A stretch of 26,104 nucleotides of DNA. Origin: DATJLQ01 sp035509415. GTDB lineage: Bacteria; Pseudomonadota; Alphaproteobacteria; JACZXZ01. The position numbers and the translations under genes are program-made. A model generated the notes under the pieces. That model had not been told where the DNA came from, ran no database searches, and worked only from the letters and a program-made list of their open reading frames with translations. Shown piece by piece: positions 8,628 through 17,533 of the stretch (positions are counted from its first letter, which is position 1; every line of letters begins with the position of its first letter). The DNA lies in assembly GCA_035509415.1 (NCBI GenBank), contig DATJLQ010000175.1, positions 1-26,104 on the forward strand, read 5' to 3'.

Positions 8628-10325
8628 ATGGCCGAACGACCCAATATGCGCACCGGCGGCCAGATCCTGGTCGACCAGCTCAAGCTCAACGGCGTCGATA
8701 CCGTCTTCTGCGTGCCGGGCGAGAGCTATCTCGCGGCCCTCGATGCGTTCTACGACGCGCGCGACGACATACGATTGGTCGTGTGCCGGCAGGAGGGCGG
8801 CGCCGCCTACATGGCGGACGCCTACGGCAAGGTCACGGGGAAGCCCGGCATCTGCTTCGTGACGCGCGGGCCGGGTGCGACCAACGCGAGCGTCGGCATC
8901 CATACCGCGCACCAGGATTCGACGCCGCTCGTCATGTTCGTGGGCCAGGTCGCGCGCGACCACGGGGGACGCGAGGCGTTCCAGGAAATCGATTTCCGCG
9001 CCATGTTCGGCACGGTCGCGAAATGGGCGACCCAGATCGACGACCCGTCGCGTATCCCCGAGATCGTCGGCCATGCCTTCGCGCTCGCGACCTCGGGCCG
9101 GCCCGGGCCGGTGGTGGTGGCGCTGCCCGAGGACATGCTGCGCGAGCCGTCCTCGGTGGGCGACGCGGCGCCGCATAAGCCGGTCCAAGCGCATCCGGCA
9201 CCCGCGGACATGGCGGCGTTGCGCTCGCTGCTCGCGGCGTCGAAGCGGCCGCTGCTTCTGTTGGGCGGCGGGACCTGGACCCACGAGGCGTGGAACGACA
9301 TGCGCGTTTTCGCCGAGGCGAACCGGCTCGCGGTCGCGACCAGCTTCCGCGCCCAGGACCGGTTCGACAATCTCCATCCCTGCTACGTGGGCGATCTCGG
9401 CATCGGACCGGCACCGGCCCTCCTCGAGCGCGCGCGCGAGGCGGACCTGGTGCTCGCCGTCGGCCCGCGGCTCGGCGAAATGACCACGGGCGGGTATACG
9501 CTGTTCGACGTGCCGCGCCCGCGCCAGAAATTGATCCACGTGCATCCCGGCATGGAGGAGCTCGGCCGCGTCTATCAGCCCGAGCTCGCGATCAATGCGG
9601 GCATGGCGCCGTTCGCCGCAGCCGCGCGCGCGCTGGAGCCGGTCGCGAGCGGCGCTTGGGCCGCCTCGACGGAAAAGGGCCACGCGGATTATCTCGCCTA
9701 CTCGACGCCGGTCGTGGCGCCCGGATCGCTCCAGCTCGCCGAGATCGTCGCCTCGCTCCAGAAGGCGCTCCCGGCCGACACGATCCTGTGCAACGGCGCG
9801 GGCAATTTCGCGGGCTGGGTCCACCGGTTCTGGCATTACCGCGCGCTCGCGAGCGAGATCGCGCCCACCAACGGCTCGATGGGCTATGGCGTGCCCGCGG
9901 GGGTCGCGGCCGCGATCGCCTATCCCGGACGCACGGTGCTGTCGGTCAGCGGCGACGGCGATTTTCTGATGAACGGCCAGGAGCTCGCGACCGCCATGCA
10001 ATACGGCGCCAAGACCATCTTCCTGGTCGTCAACAACGGCATGTACGGCACGATCCGCATGCATCAGGAGCGCGAATACCCGGCGCGCGTCAGCGGCACC
10101 GCATTGGTTAATCCGGACTTCGCGGCGCTTGCGCGCGCCTACGGCCTTCACGGCGAGACCGTCGAGCGCACCGAGGAATTCGCGCCCGCCTTCGCGCGCG
10201 CGCGCAACGCCGGCCGCGCGGCCTTGCTCGAGCTCAGGATCGATCCCGACGCGATCTCGCCGCGCACGACGCTCTCCAAGATCCGCGCGACGTCGCTCGC
10301 GGCCAAGGAAAAGAACCGCGCTTAG
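8628..10325 (+). CDS. Thiamine-diphosphate-dependent enzyme of the acetolactate synthase/2-oxo-acid decarboxylase superfamily
   Basis: This is a 565-residue ThDP enzyme with the usual three domains. The N-terminal PYR domain carries the cofactor-activating glutamate, Glu56, in VVCRQEGGAAYMADAYG. The central domain spans roughly 195-340. The C-terminal PP domain has the metal/ThDP motif GDG at 442-444, closed by NN at 469-470. Fold and length match acetolactate synthase large-subunit-like proteins. No small regulatory subunit gene (IlvN) lies nearby, so this is more likely a catabolic paralogue acting on a 2-keto acid than biosynthetic IlvB. The neighbouring aldehyde dehydrogenase would suit a decarboxylase that makes an aldehyde, but that is inference. 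I chose the ATG at 8628 (GGGAG 11 nt upstream); an in-frame ATG at 8610 is the alternative. The frame stays open far upstream of this, antisense to the ALDH gene, but the family homology begins only here. Confidence 0.88.
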   Translation: MAERPNMRTGGQILVDQLKLNGVDTVFCVPGESYLAALDAFYDARDDIRLVVCRQEGGAAYMADAYGKVTGKPGICFVTRGPGATNASVGIHTAHQDSTPLVMFVGQVARDHGGREAFQEIDFRAMFGTVAKWATQIDDPSRIPEIVGHAFALATSGRPGPVVVALPEDMLREPSSVGDAAPHKPVQAHPAPADMAALRSLLAASKRPLLLLGGGTWTHEAWNDMRVFAEANRLAVATSFRAQDRFDNLHPCYVGDLGIGPAPALLERAREADLVLAVGPRLGEMTTGGYTLFDVPRPRQKLIHVHPGMEELGRVYQPELAINAGMAPFAAAARALEPVASGAWAASTEKGHADYLAYSTPVVAPGSLQLAEIVASLQKALPADTILCNGAGNFAGWVHRFWHYRALASEIAPTNGSMGYGVPAGVAAAIAYPGRTVLSVSGDGDFLMNGQELATAMQYGAKTIFLVVNNGMYGTIRMHQEREYPARVSGTALVNPDFAALARAYGLHGETVERTEEFAPAFARARNAGRAALLELRIDPDAISPRTTLSKIRATSLAAKEKNRA

Positions 10326-10343
10326 TTCCCGCGGCTTTCGACG

Positions 10344-10616
10344 TCAGGCCGGGTGCTTGACGCCGCGATAGGACGATTCGATGCACGCCGCGCGCCGGTC
10401 GACGCTTTCGATGCGCGCGCATTGCGGATAGTCGCGCACGGCGAGCTTGTCGATGAAGGCGTATTTGCCGAGCTCGATGCAGTGGTCCTTGTGGGTCGCA
10501 TCGCACACCGGATAGGCGAGCTTCGCCGGATGCGCGGGATGGACCTCGGCGCCGAAGGCGGCGGGTGCGGCAAAGAGGGCCGCGCCGACGAGAGACGCGA
10601 GAAACAGACGATTCAT
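10344..10616 (-). CDS. Small secreted four-cysteine protein of unknown function
   Basis: This is a 90-residue protein I do not recognise. It begins with a clear signal peptide: MNRLFLASLVGAALFAAPAAFGAEV, with cleavage likely after FGA near residue 22. The mature part of about 68 residues has four cysteines in two pairs (VCDATHKDHC and QCARIESVDRRAAC), which could form two disulfides in the periplasm. The histidine-rich HPAHPAK stretch at the mature N-terminus is notable. The start at 10616 is well supported by AAGGAG six bases upstream; the longer frame to 10721 lacks a signal sequence and a ribosome-binding site. It is convergent with the ThDP-enzyme gene, whose stop lies only 18 bp away. 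No partner gene suggests a function. Confidence 0.75.
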   Translation of the reverse strand: MNRLFLASLVGAALFAAPAAFGAEVHPAHPAKLAYPVCDATHKDHCIELGKYAFIDKLAVRDYPQCARIESVDRRAACIESSYRGVKHPA

Positions 10617-10747
10617 GACGATCTCCTTGGCTCGAAGTGAAGGGGATTCGAACGCGAGGGTCGGCGCGCGCGGCACCGCACTCTCTCGCTCGGAAATGGC
10701 GTCTCGAGCTGACATCGCCATGAAGCGGGCATGAACTTGTCGTGGCG

Positions 10748-10854
10748 GGAATGGGGCGCTGGGCCGGAATGAGGCGTTGGCCGGAATGAGGCGCTGGGTT
10801 GGAATAGGGCGTTGGGCTGGATTGGGGTACAGGGCTGGATTGGGGTAGGGGGCC
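10748..10854 (+). repeat. Minisatellite: six degenerate tandem units of about 18 bp
   Basis: Units starting with GGAAT or GGATT begin at 10748, 10766, 10783, 10801, 10819 and 10837. All are 18 bp except the second (17 bp). A representative unit is GGAATGAGGCGCTGGGTT. The array lies just upstream of dusA, between it and the divergent secreted-protein gene, and is probably non-coding. On the minus strand it reads as a proline-rich six-residue periodicity, but the 17-bp unit breaks the frame and there is no good start. Confidence 0.85.
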
Positions 10855-10885
10855 TGCGCATTGCGCTCGGGACCCGCGCCGGTGT

Positions 10886-11977
10886 ATGGCTCGGCCCATG
10901 GTTGGGATCGAAACCGTGACAGAGATCGAAACCGAGCGCGGAATGCGCGCGGCCGGCCCGAGCCGGCGCCTGTCGGTCGCCCCCATGATGGACCGGACCG
11001 ACCGGCATTGCCGCTATTTCCTGCGCCTCCTCACCAAGCGCACGCTGCTTTACAGCGAAATGATCACGACCGGCGCCGTGCTCCGCGGCGACCGAGCGCG
11101 GCTTCTCGGCTTCGACCCCGCCGAGCGGCCCTTGGCGCTCCAGCTCGGCGGCTCGGACCCCGACGCGCTCGCCGAATGCGCGCGCATCGGCGAAGCCTTC
11201 GGCTACGACGAGATCAACCTCAATCTCGGCTGCCCGAGCGACCGGGTGCAGGCCGCGCGCTTCGGCGCCTGCCTCATGGCCGAGCCCGCGTTGGTCGCTT
11301 CATCGATCCGCGCGATGACAAGCGCGGTCAAGATCCCGGTCACGGTCAAGACGCGTATCGGCATCGACCGTCACGAATCCTACGAGGCGCTCGAGGATCT
11401 CGTGCGCCGCCTCGCGGACGCGGGCGCCGCGAGCTTCGCGATCCACGCGCGCAAGGCCTGGCTCGACGGCTTGAGCCCGAAGGAAAACCGCGAAATCCCG
11501 CCCTTGCGCTACGACGTGGTGCACCGCCTGAAGCGCGACAATCCCGCTCTCGAGACCGCGCTCAATGGCGGGATCGAGACGCTCGATCAGGCGGCGGCGC
11601 AGCTCGAGACGGTCGACGGCGTCATGATCGGGCGCGCCGCCTATCGCGACCCCTACATGTTGGCGGCGGCCGACCGGCGCTTTTTCGACCGGGACGCGCC
11701 AGTGCCGACGCGCGCCGACGTGGCCGCGCGCTTCGCCGCCTACGCCGAAGCGTGGCTCGCGCGCGGCACGCCGCTCCACGCGCTCACGCGCCATATGCTC
11801 GGGCTCTATCAGGGGGTCGCGGGGGCCAGGACCTGGCGCCGGCGCTTGAGCGTCGACGTCCACCTTGCGGGCGCCGGCGCCGCGTTGATCCGCGATGCGA
11901 GCGCGGAGGCCGAGGAAGCGGCGGCGGCGCTCGCGTGCGCGCGCGCCGCTTTCGCCGAGGTACCCAGCGCCGCCTAG
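10886..11977 (+). CDS. dusA: tRNA-dihydrouridine(20/20a) synthase DusA
   Basis: This is a 363-residue flavoenzyme that reduces uridine 20/20a in the D-loop of tRNA to dihydrouridine with NADPH. It is a TIM-barrel FMN domain followed by a C-terminal helical domain. Diagnostic stretches are SVAPMMDRTDRHCRYFLRLL, MITTGAVL, ALQLGGSDP, the catalytic loop EINLNLGCPSDRVQ with Cys116, VKTRIGID, HARKAWLDGLSPKENREIPP, ALNGGI and MIGRAAYRDP. These follow DusA closely and separate it from DusB and DusC. The ATG at 10886 lies about 30 residues before the first conserved beta-strand; an ATG at codon 5 (10898) is equally possible, and neither has a clear Shine-Dalgarno. The 18-bp minisatellite lies immediately upstream, and the gene is convergent with the acidic-tail protein. 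Confidence 0.95.
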   Translation: MARPMVGIETVTEIETERGMRAAGPSRRLSVAPMMDRTDRHCRYFLRLLTKRTLLYSEMITTGAVLRGDRARLLGFDPAERPLALQLGGSDPDALAECARIGEAFGYDEINLNLGCPSDRVQAARFGACLMAEPALVASSIRAMTSAVKIPVTVKTRIGIDRHESYEALEDLVRRLADAGAASFAIHARKAWLDGLSPKENREIPPLRYDVVHRLKRDNPALETALNGGIETLDQAAAQLETVDGVMIGRAAYRDPYMLAAADRRFFDRDAPVPTRADVAARFAAYAEAWLARGTPLHALTRHMLGLYQGVAGARTWRRRLSVDVHLAGAGAALIRDASAEAEEAAAALACARAAFAEVPSAA

Positions 11978-11987
11978 GCCGCGCCGC

Positions 11988-12422
11988 CTAGTCCTCGTCG
12001 TCGAAGAAATCCTCGTCCTCGATGTCGGTGCCGATGCCGTCGGTCAGGAGGCCGTTGGCCGAGAAGTCCGGCAGCGAGAAGGCGAGGTCGGCGGCGGCCG
12101 CGCGCGCGACGCCGAGGGGGCCGTCGAGCTCGTCGCGAATCGCCTCGACCGCGGCGCCGATCAGGTTCGCCACCAGCGGCAATTGCGCGCGCTCGGCCTC
12201 GCCGCATAGGCATTCGAGACTTTTCATGAGGGCGACGCGTTCCTTGCCAGCGCTTCCCGCGCTGCATTCGCCCGGAATTCCGTTGCCGCTCGGTTCGACC
12301 GATTTGGGAAAAATCGTCCTTGGCATGGCTTTGTGCTCCCCGATCGTATGCGCCCTTCCTCGCCGGAGAACACGCGCGAAACGATGGTAGTCGGGGATCG
12401 GTATTCTCGATCCCTTCGCCAT
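11988..12422 (-). CDS. Unrecognised 144-residue protein with strongly acidic C-terminus
   Basis: I do not recognise this protein. The N-terminal third is basic (MAKGSRIPIPDYHRFARVLRRGRAHTIGEHK). The middle holds a likely helical pair, KSLECLCGEAERAQLPLVANLIGAAVEAIRDEL near residues 66-100. The last nine residues are almost all Asp, Glu or Phe (DEDFFDDED). It has no signal peptide or membrane segment. The ATG at 12422 has a near-perfect AAGGAGGT five nucleotides upstream, which decides the start and argues that the gene is real despite the long antisense frames. It is convergent with dusA, whose stop lies only 10 bp away. A cytoplasmic protein-binding or regulatory role is possible but not shown. 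Confidence 0.7.
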   Translation of the reverse strand: MAKGSRIPIPDYHRFARVLRRGRAHTIGEHKAMPRTIFPKSVEPSGNGIPGECSAGSAGKERVALMKSLECLCGEAERAQLPLVANLIGAAVEAIRDELDGPLGVARAAAADLAFSLPDFSANGLLTDGIGTDIEDEDFFDDED

Positions 12423-12622
12423 CCGACCTCCTTCTGGAACGCGAGTTTCCGCGCTCCAAATCCCCCCGGCGGCCCAAACGCGTCGAACGTGTGCCGTCGG
12501 GCTCAAGTTTAGTGGGCGCACCCACGAGTCGCAATTGCTAATAGTACATTCCTGCGACCATTCCCGATGCTGAGCGGATCGTGCGCGCCGCAGAACATTA
12601 AGAATTGAATTTCGAGCGGCGT

Positions 12623-13765
<1,143 letters not shown>

Positions 13766-13772
13766 CCGCGGC

Positions 13773-14237
13773 CTAGCCGCGTCCGCGATAGGGTGCCACC
13801 CCCTGGTCCGGCAGCCACAGGCCCGCGGGCGGCGCGCCCGATTGGTAGAACACGTCGATCGGCATGCCGCCGCGCGGATACCAATAGCCGCCGATCCTGA
13901 GCCAACGCGGCGCGAGCGCTGATTCGAGGCGCTTCGCGATCGCGAGCGTAGTTTCCTCGTGGAAGGCGCTGTGATTGCGGAAGGCGCCGAGATAGAGCTT
14001 GAGCGACTTGCTCTCGAGGAGGCGCTTCGCCGGCGCGTAATCGATCACGAGATGGGCGAAGTCGGGCTGGCCCGTGACGGGGCAGAGGCAGGTGAATTCG
14101 GGCGCCGCGAAGCGCACGAGGTAAAGCGCCTTCGGGTCCGGATTGGGCACCGTCTCGAGGCGCGCCAAGTCGGGCGAGGCGGGCTGCTTCGCGGGCTTCC
14201 CGAGGATGGTGAGGTCGTAGGCCGAGTGCTTCTTCAT
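13773..14237 (-). CDS. queF: NADPH-dependent 7-cyano-7-deazaguanine reductase QueF (short, unimodal type)
   Basis: This is a 154-residue T-fold enzyme reducing the nitrile preQ0 to the amine preQ1 with NADPH. The catalytic cysteine is Cys52 in EFTCLCPVTGQPDF, with Asp59 in the same motif. The QueF signature reads ESKSLKLYLGAFRNHSAFHEE near residues 75-95, with substrate-binding glutamates. The length fits the single-domain Bacillus-type subfamily, not the two-domain E. coli form. I chose the ATG at 14237 (MKKHSAYDL) over the GTG at 14255; neither has a good Shine-Dalgarno. It sits 45 bp after tgt and 7 bp before queG on the same strand, so the enzyme that makes preQ1 is encoded beside the one that inserts it into tRNA. 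Confidence 0.96.
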   Translation of the reverse strand: MKKHSAYDLTILGKPAKQPASPDLARLETVPNPDPKALYLVRFAAPEFTCLCPVTGQPDFAHLVIDYAPAKRLLESKSLKLYLGAFRNHSAFHEETTLAIAKRLESALAPRWLRIGGYWYPRGGMPIDVFYQSGAPPAGLWLPDQGVAPYRGRG

Positions 14238-14282
14238 GGCGCGCGGATGATACACGTGCGTCCGGGCCCGGTCGATGGGCGC

Positions 14283-15440
14283 TCAGAGCGGCTGGATGTC
14301 GCCCGCGGCCTGGTCGGCCTCGAAGCGGGCGGCGAAATCGTCGAGGCAGGCCGCCTCGATCGCCCCGCGTAGCCCCGCCATGAGCGCCTGGTAATAGACG
14401 AGATTGTGGTCGGTGAGCAGCATCGACGCCAGGATTTCCTGCGCCTTCACGAGATGATGCAGATAGGCGCGGCTGTAGCCGGTGCAGGTCGCGCACCGGC
14501 ACTCGGCATCGAGCGGACGCGGGTCCTCCGCGTGGCGCGCGTTCCGGAGATTGACCGGGCCGCGGCGCGTGAAGGCCTGGCCGGTGCGCCCCGAGCGCGT
14601 CGGCAGCACGCAATCGAACATGTCGACGCCGCGCAGGACGGCGCCCACGATGTCGTCGGGCTTGCCCACGCCCATGAGGTAACGCGGGCTCGCGTCGGGC
14701 AAATGGGGCACGGTCGCGTCCAACGCCGCGAACATCGCAACCTGGCCTTCGCCGACCGCGAGCCCGCCGATCGCGTAGCCGTCGAAGCCGAGCGCGGTCA
14801 GGGCCGCGGCCGAGCGCCGGCGTTGCTCGGGATAGACGCTGCCCTGGACGATGCCGAAGAGGCCGTAGCCGGGACGCGCGCGGAACGCCGCCTTGGAGCG
14901 CGCGGCCCAACGCGAGGAGAGCAACATCGAGCGCTCGGCGGTCTCCGGGTCGCACGGCCACGAGGTGCATTCGTCGAGCGCCAAGGTGACGGTCGAATCG
15001 AGGAGATGCTGGATCTCGATCGAGCGCTCGGGCGTGAGTCGATGGCGGCTGCCGTCGATGTGGGATTGGAACGCGACCCCGGATTCGTCGAGCTCGCGCA
15101 AGGGGGCGAGCGACATGACCTGATAGCCGCCGGAATCGGTCAGGATCGGCCCGGGCCAATTCATGAAGCGATGAAGGCCGCCGAGCTTCGCCACGCGCTC
15201 GGCGCCGGGGCGCAGCATGAGATGGTAGGTGTTGGCGAGCACGATCTGGGCGCCGGTCGCGCGCACGGCTTCGGGCGTCATGGCCTTGACCGTGGCGGCG
15301 GTGCCGACCGGCATGAAGGCGGGCGTGTCGACGATGCCGTGCGCCGTATGAAGGCGGCCGCGTCGCGCGGCACCCGCGGTCGCGACGAGCTCGAAGGCGA
15401 AACGCGCGTCGGCGCGCGCACTCGGGGAGACGACGCTCAT
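14283..15440 (-). CDS. tgt: tRNA-guanine(34) transglycosylase Tgt
   Basis: This 385-residue TIM-barrel enzyme exchanges G34 of tRNAs with GUN anticodons for preQ1. Visible residues are Asp102 (TDSGGYQVMSL) and Asp156 (LDECTSWP) for base recognition, GGLAVGE near 225-231, and the nucleophile Asp276 in GVDMFDCVLPTRSGRTGQAF. The zinc site is Cys314, Cys316, Cys319 and His345 (CRCATC plus TDHN). The spacing matches the well-studied Zymomonas enzyme with a constant four-residue offset from Asp276 onwards. The start ATG at 15440 overlaps the queA stop (ATGA), showing translational coupling, and the longer frame to 15554 runs back into queA. It is the third gene of the queuosine operon. Confidence 0.97.
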   Translation of the reverse strand: MSVVSPSARADARFAFELVATAGAARRGRLHTAHGIVDTPAFMPVGTAATVKAMTPEAVRATGAQIVLANTYHLMLRPGAERVAKLGGLHRFMNWPGPILTDSGGYQVMSLAPLRELDESGVAFQSHIDGSRHRLTPERSIEIQHLLDSTVTLALDECTSWPCDPETAERSMLLSSRWAARSKAAFRARPGYGLFGIVQGSVYPEQRRRSAAALTALGFDGYAIGGLAVGEGQVAMFAALDATVPHLPDASPRYLMGVGKPDDIVGAVLRGVDMFDCVLPTRSGRTGQAFTRRGPVNLRNARHAEDPRPLDAECRCATCTGYSRAYLHHLVKAQEILASMLLTDHNLVYYQALMAGLRGAIEAACLDDFAARFEADQAAGDIQPL

Positions 15441-16507
15441 GGAACGTCGCTCCGCTCGAGGAGGCAGGCGTCGCCGTAGGAATAGAAGCGGTATCCCGCC
15501 TCGATCGCGTGGGCATAGGCGGCGCGTATGCGCGCGCGGCCGGCGAAGGCGCATACGAGGGCGAACAGCGTCGAGCGCGGCAGGTGGAAGTTGGTCAGCA
15601 TCAGATCCACGACCTTGAATCGGTAGCCCGGCAGGATATAGAGCCGCGTCTCGCCCGCGAAGGGGTGGAGACGGCCTTCATCGTCGGCGGCGCTCTCGAG
15701 GAGGCGCAGGCTGGTCGAGCCGACCGCGACGACGCGCCCGCCGCGCGCGCGCGCGGCATCGATACGCGCGGCCATGGCGGCATCGAGGGTGCCCCATTCG
15801 CCGTGCATGACATGGTCCCGGAGATCGGCGCTTTTCACGGGCAGGAAAGTGCCCGCGCCGACATGGAGCGTCAATGTCGCGCGCTCGACCCCGCGCGCGT
15901 CCAATGCCTGGAACAGCTCGGGCGTGAAATGGAGCCCGGCGGTGGGGGCCGCGACCGCCCCCGGCACGCGCGCATAGAGCGTCTGGTAGTCGGCGCGGTC
16001 GCCCGCTTCGGTCCCCTGGGCGCGCTTGATGTAGGGCGGGAGCGGCGTGGCGCCATGACGCTCGAGCGCCGCCGCGAGCTCGGCGCCGGCGCGATCGAAG
16101 GCGAGCTCGACCTCGCCCTCCTTGCCCTTGAGCGCGACCTCGGCGTGGAACCCGGGCGCGAAGTCGATGCGGTCGCCGGCGCCGAGCTTGCGCGCCGGCT
16201 TCGCGAAGGCGCGCCAACGCGCGGGCGCCATTTCCCGGTGCAAGGTGAGCTCGACCTTGGCGCCCCGGCGCGTGCCGAAGAGGCGCGCCGGAATGACCTT
16301 GGTGTCGTTGAGCACGAGGAGGTCGCCGGGGGCGAGCAGGGCGGGAAGATCGCGCATGGTGCGGTCGGCGAGGCCGTGCGCCGAGACATGGAGGAGCCGC
16401 GCCGCGTCGCGCGGGCGCGCGGGATGCTGGGCGATGCGCTCGCGCGGAAGGTCGAAGTCGAAGTCCTCGAGGGCGAGCGGCGCGTCGGTCAGTCGGTTTT
16501 CTGGCAC
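15437..16507 (-). CDS. queA: S-adenosylmethionine:tRNA ribosyltransferase-isomerase QueA
   Basis: This is a 356-residue enzyme that transfers and isomerises the ribosyl group of S-adenosylmethionine onto preQ1 in tRNA to give epoxyqueuosine. Family motifs in order are DFDFDLPRERIAQHP, LLVLNDTKVIPARLFG, PLPPYIKR, AAPTAGLHFTPELF, LTLHVGAGTFLPVK, TNFHLPRSTLFALVCAFAG and AGYRFYSYGDACLL. The start is uncertain: no ATG lies at the right distance. I use the GTG at 16507, which overlaps the methyltransferase 3' end by 19 bp; a CTG at 16492 would begin nearer the conserved region. The end overlaps tgt by 4 bp. It is the second gene of the operon after the methyltransferase. Confidence 0.95.
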   Translation of the reverse strand: MPENRLTDAPLALEDFDFDLPRERIAQHPARPRDAARLLHVSAHGLADRTMRDLPALLAPGDLLVLNDTKVIPARLFGTRRGAKVELTLHREMAPARWRAFAKPARKLGAGDRIDFAPGFHAEVALKGKEGEVELAFDRAGAELAAALERHGATPLPPYIKRAQGTEAGDRADYQTLYARVPGAVAAPTAGLHFTPELFQALDARGVERATLTLHVGAGTFLPVKSADLRDHVMHGEWGTLDAAMAARIDAARARGGRVVAVGSTSLRLLESAADDEGRLHPFAGETRLYILPGYRFKVVDLMLTNFHLPRSTLFALVCAFAGRARIRAAYAHAIEAGYRFYSYGDACLLERSDVP

Positions 16508-17214
16508 AAGACCATGATGTTCGCGGCTTTGCGCCGGACCGACGGGAACAGGCTGAAGAAAGGATCCAGCCGCGCCATGGCGCTCGCGAACCGCTCGTTG
16601 GGGATGAGCTTCCAGCTCAGGATCGAGAAGATATGCATGTATTTCGTCGCGACGACGCGGAACTTCGCGGCCGCGAGCGTCTCGGCGACGTAGCGCTCGG
16701 AAAACAGCCACACGGGCTCCATGCCGCCGCAATAGTCGGTGTCCTGGAGGGCGGTGAGCTTTCCCGCATAGCGCGGATAGTATTCGTAGCTGTCGGTGTT
16801 CTCGAAATCGAAGATCGCGAAGCCGCGCGGGCGGAGCGCCTGGCGCATCTCGGCGACCACGGCGGGGAGATCGCAGTAATTGATCACCGAGCCCATGCAC
16901 ATCACGAGATCGACCGAGCCGGGCTTGAGCGGCAGATGATGGAGATCGGCCACCATCGCGTCGGGCGCTCCGACCAGGTGGCGCATCGCGAGGTCGGCAT
17001 GGATGTGGAGGCGCGACTTGACGCCGTAATCGTTCCCCGCCGAGCCGGCGTTGAGGATGGTCCAATCGGGCGCGTAGCCGGCCGCGGCGAGAAGCGGCGG
17101 CAGATCGCGCTCGAGGAGCTTGCGCGAGGTGGAATTCCAGACGTCCTCTTCGGGCCAGATCTGAGGACGGGCGTTGTAACGCTGCTGGACGTCGAGAACG
17201 CTGATTCGGCTCAT
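16489..17214 (-). CDS. Class I SAM-dependent methyltransferase of unknown substrate
   Basis: This is a 241-residue methyltransferase with the Rossmann-type SAM fold. Motif I is DWTILNAGSAGNDYG near residues 50-64, an unusual variant of the E/DxGxGxG loop. It is followed by VADLHHLPLKPGSVDLVMCMGSVINY (motifs II-III) and LRPRGFAIFDFENTDS. The N-terminal NARPQIWPEEDVWNSTSRKLLERDL and the C-terminal segment do not identify a substrate. The ATG at 17214 (MSRISVLD) is preferred over a TTG at 17250; no clear Shine-Dalgarno is seen. It heads the queA-tgt-queF-queG transcript and overlaps queA. Its substrate could be a queuosine-related nucleoside or something unrelated; the sequence does not say. A good -10 element lies about 80 bp upstream. 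Confidence 0.85.
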   Translation of the reverse strand: MSRISVLDVQQRYNARPQIWPEEDVWNSTSRKLLERDLPPLLAAAGYAPDWTILNAGSAGNDYGVKSRLHIHADLAMRHLVGAPDAMVADLHHLPLKPGSVDLVMCMGSVINYCDLPAVVAEMRQALRPRGFAIFDFENTDSYEYYPRYAGKLTALQDTDYCGGMEPVWLFSERYVAETLAAAKFRVVATKYMHIFSILSWKLIPNERFASAMARLDPFFSLFPSVRRKAANIMVLCQKTD

Positions 17215-17533
17215 CTGTACCGCACGGCGCCGTGGCGGACACGGCTCCAATTGGGCCTGCGCGTCTTGGGATGTCGCGCGCCTTCGCGGGAAATTATAGA
17301 CGATTTCGCGGCGGCTTTACATAAGGCTTTGCGGGTCTGGCCGCGGTCCCGAGTCGCGTCGGATGCGGTCGCGCGAGTGCGGCACGGTTCGACCCGCAAC
17401 GCGCGCGGGAACCGTTCGCGCGCTCGGCCGCGCTACCCGCGTCGCGTGTGCAGCGCGATCGATTATCTAATTGAAAGTCCTGAGCTTTCCCGGCCTATGG
17501 GCGGCAACCATAACGAACGGGAAGGCACCATCC
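17215..17533. other. 319-bp intergenic region between the queuosine operon and the recombinase
   Basis: I see no gene here. It holds the candidate promoter for the queuosine operon (17293-17321, minus strand). Near its right end is a short sequence at 17458-17466 that is the inverted copy of part of the recombination-site region at 18580-18588. The recombinase ribosome-binding site GGAAGG ends it. Confidence 0.6.
17293..17321 (-). promoter_or_regulatory. Candidate promoter of the methyltransferase-queA-tgt-queF-queG operon
   Basis: On the minus strand a perfect TATAAT at 17293-17298 has a weak -35 (TGTAAA) after a 17-bp spacer. It is about 80 bp upstream of the methyltransferase ATG and is an AT-rich island in GC-rich surroundings. 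Confidence 0.5.

Noticed and set aside
10613..11008. Minus-strand frame reading the minisatellite as a proline-rich repeat protein
   Set aside because: The 17-bp second unit breaks the periodic frame, no start with ribosome-binding site exists, and it overlaps dusA antisense.
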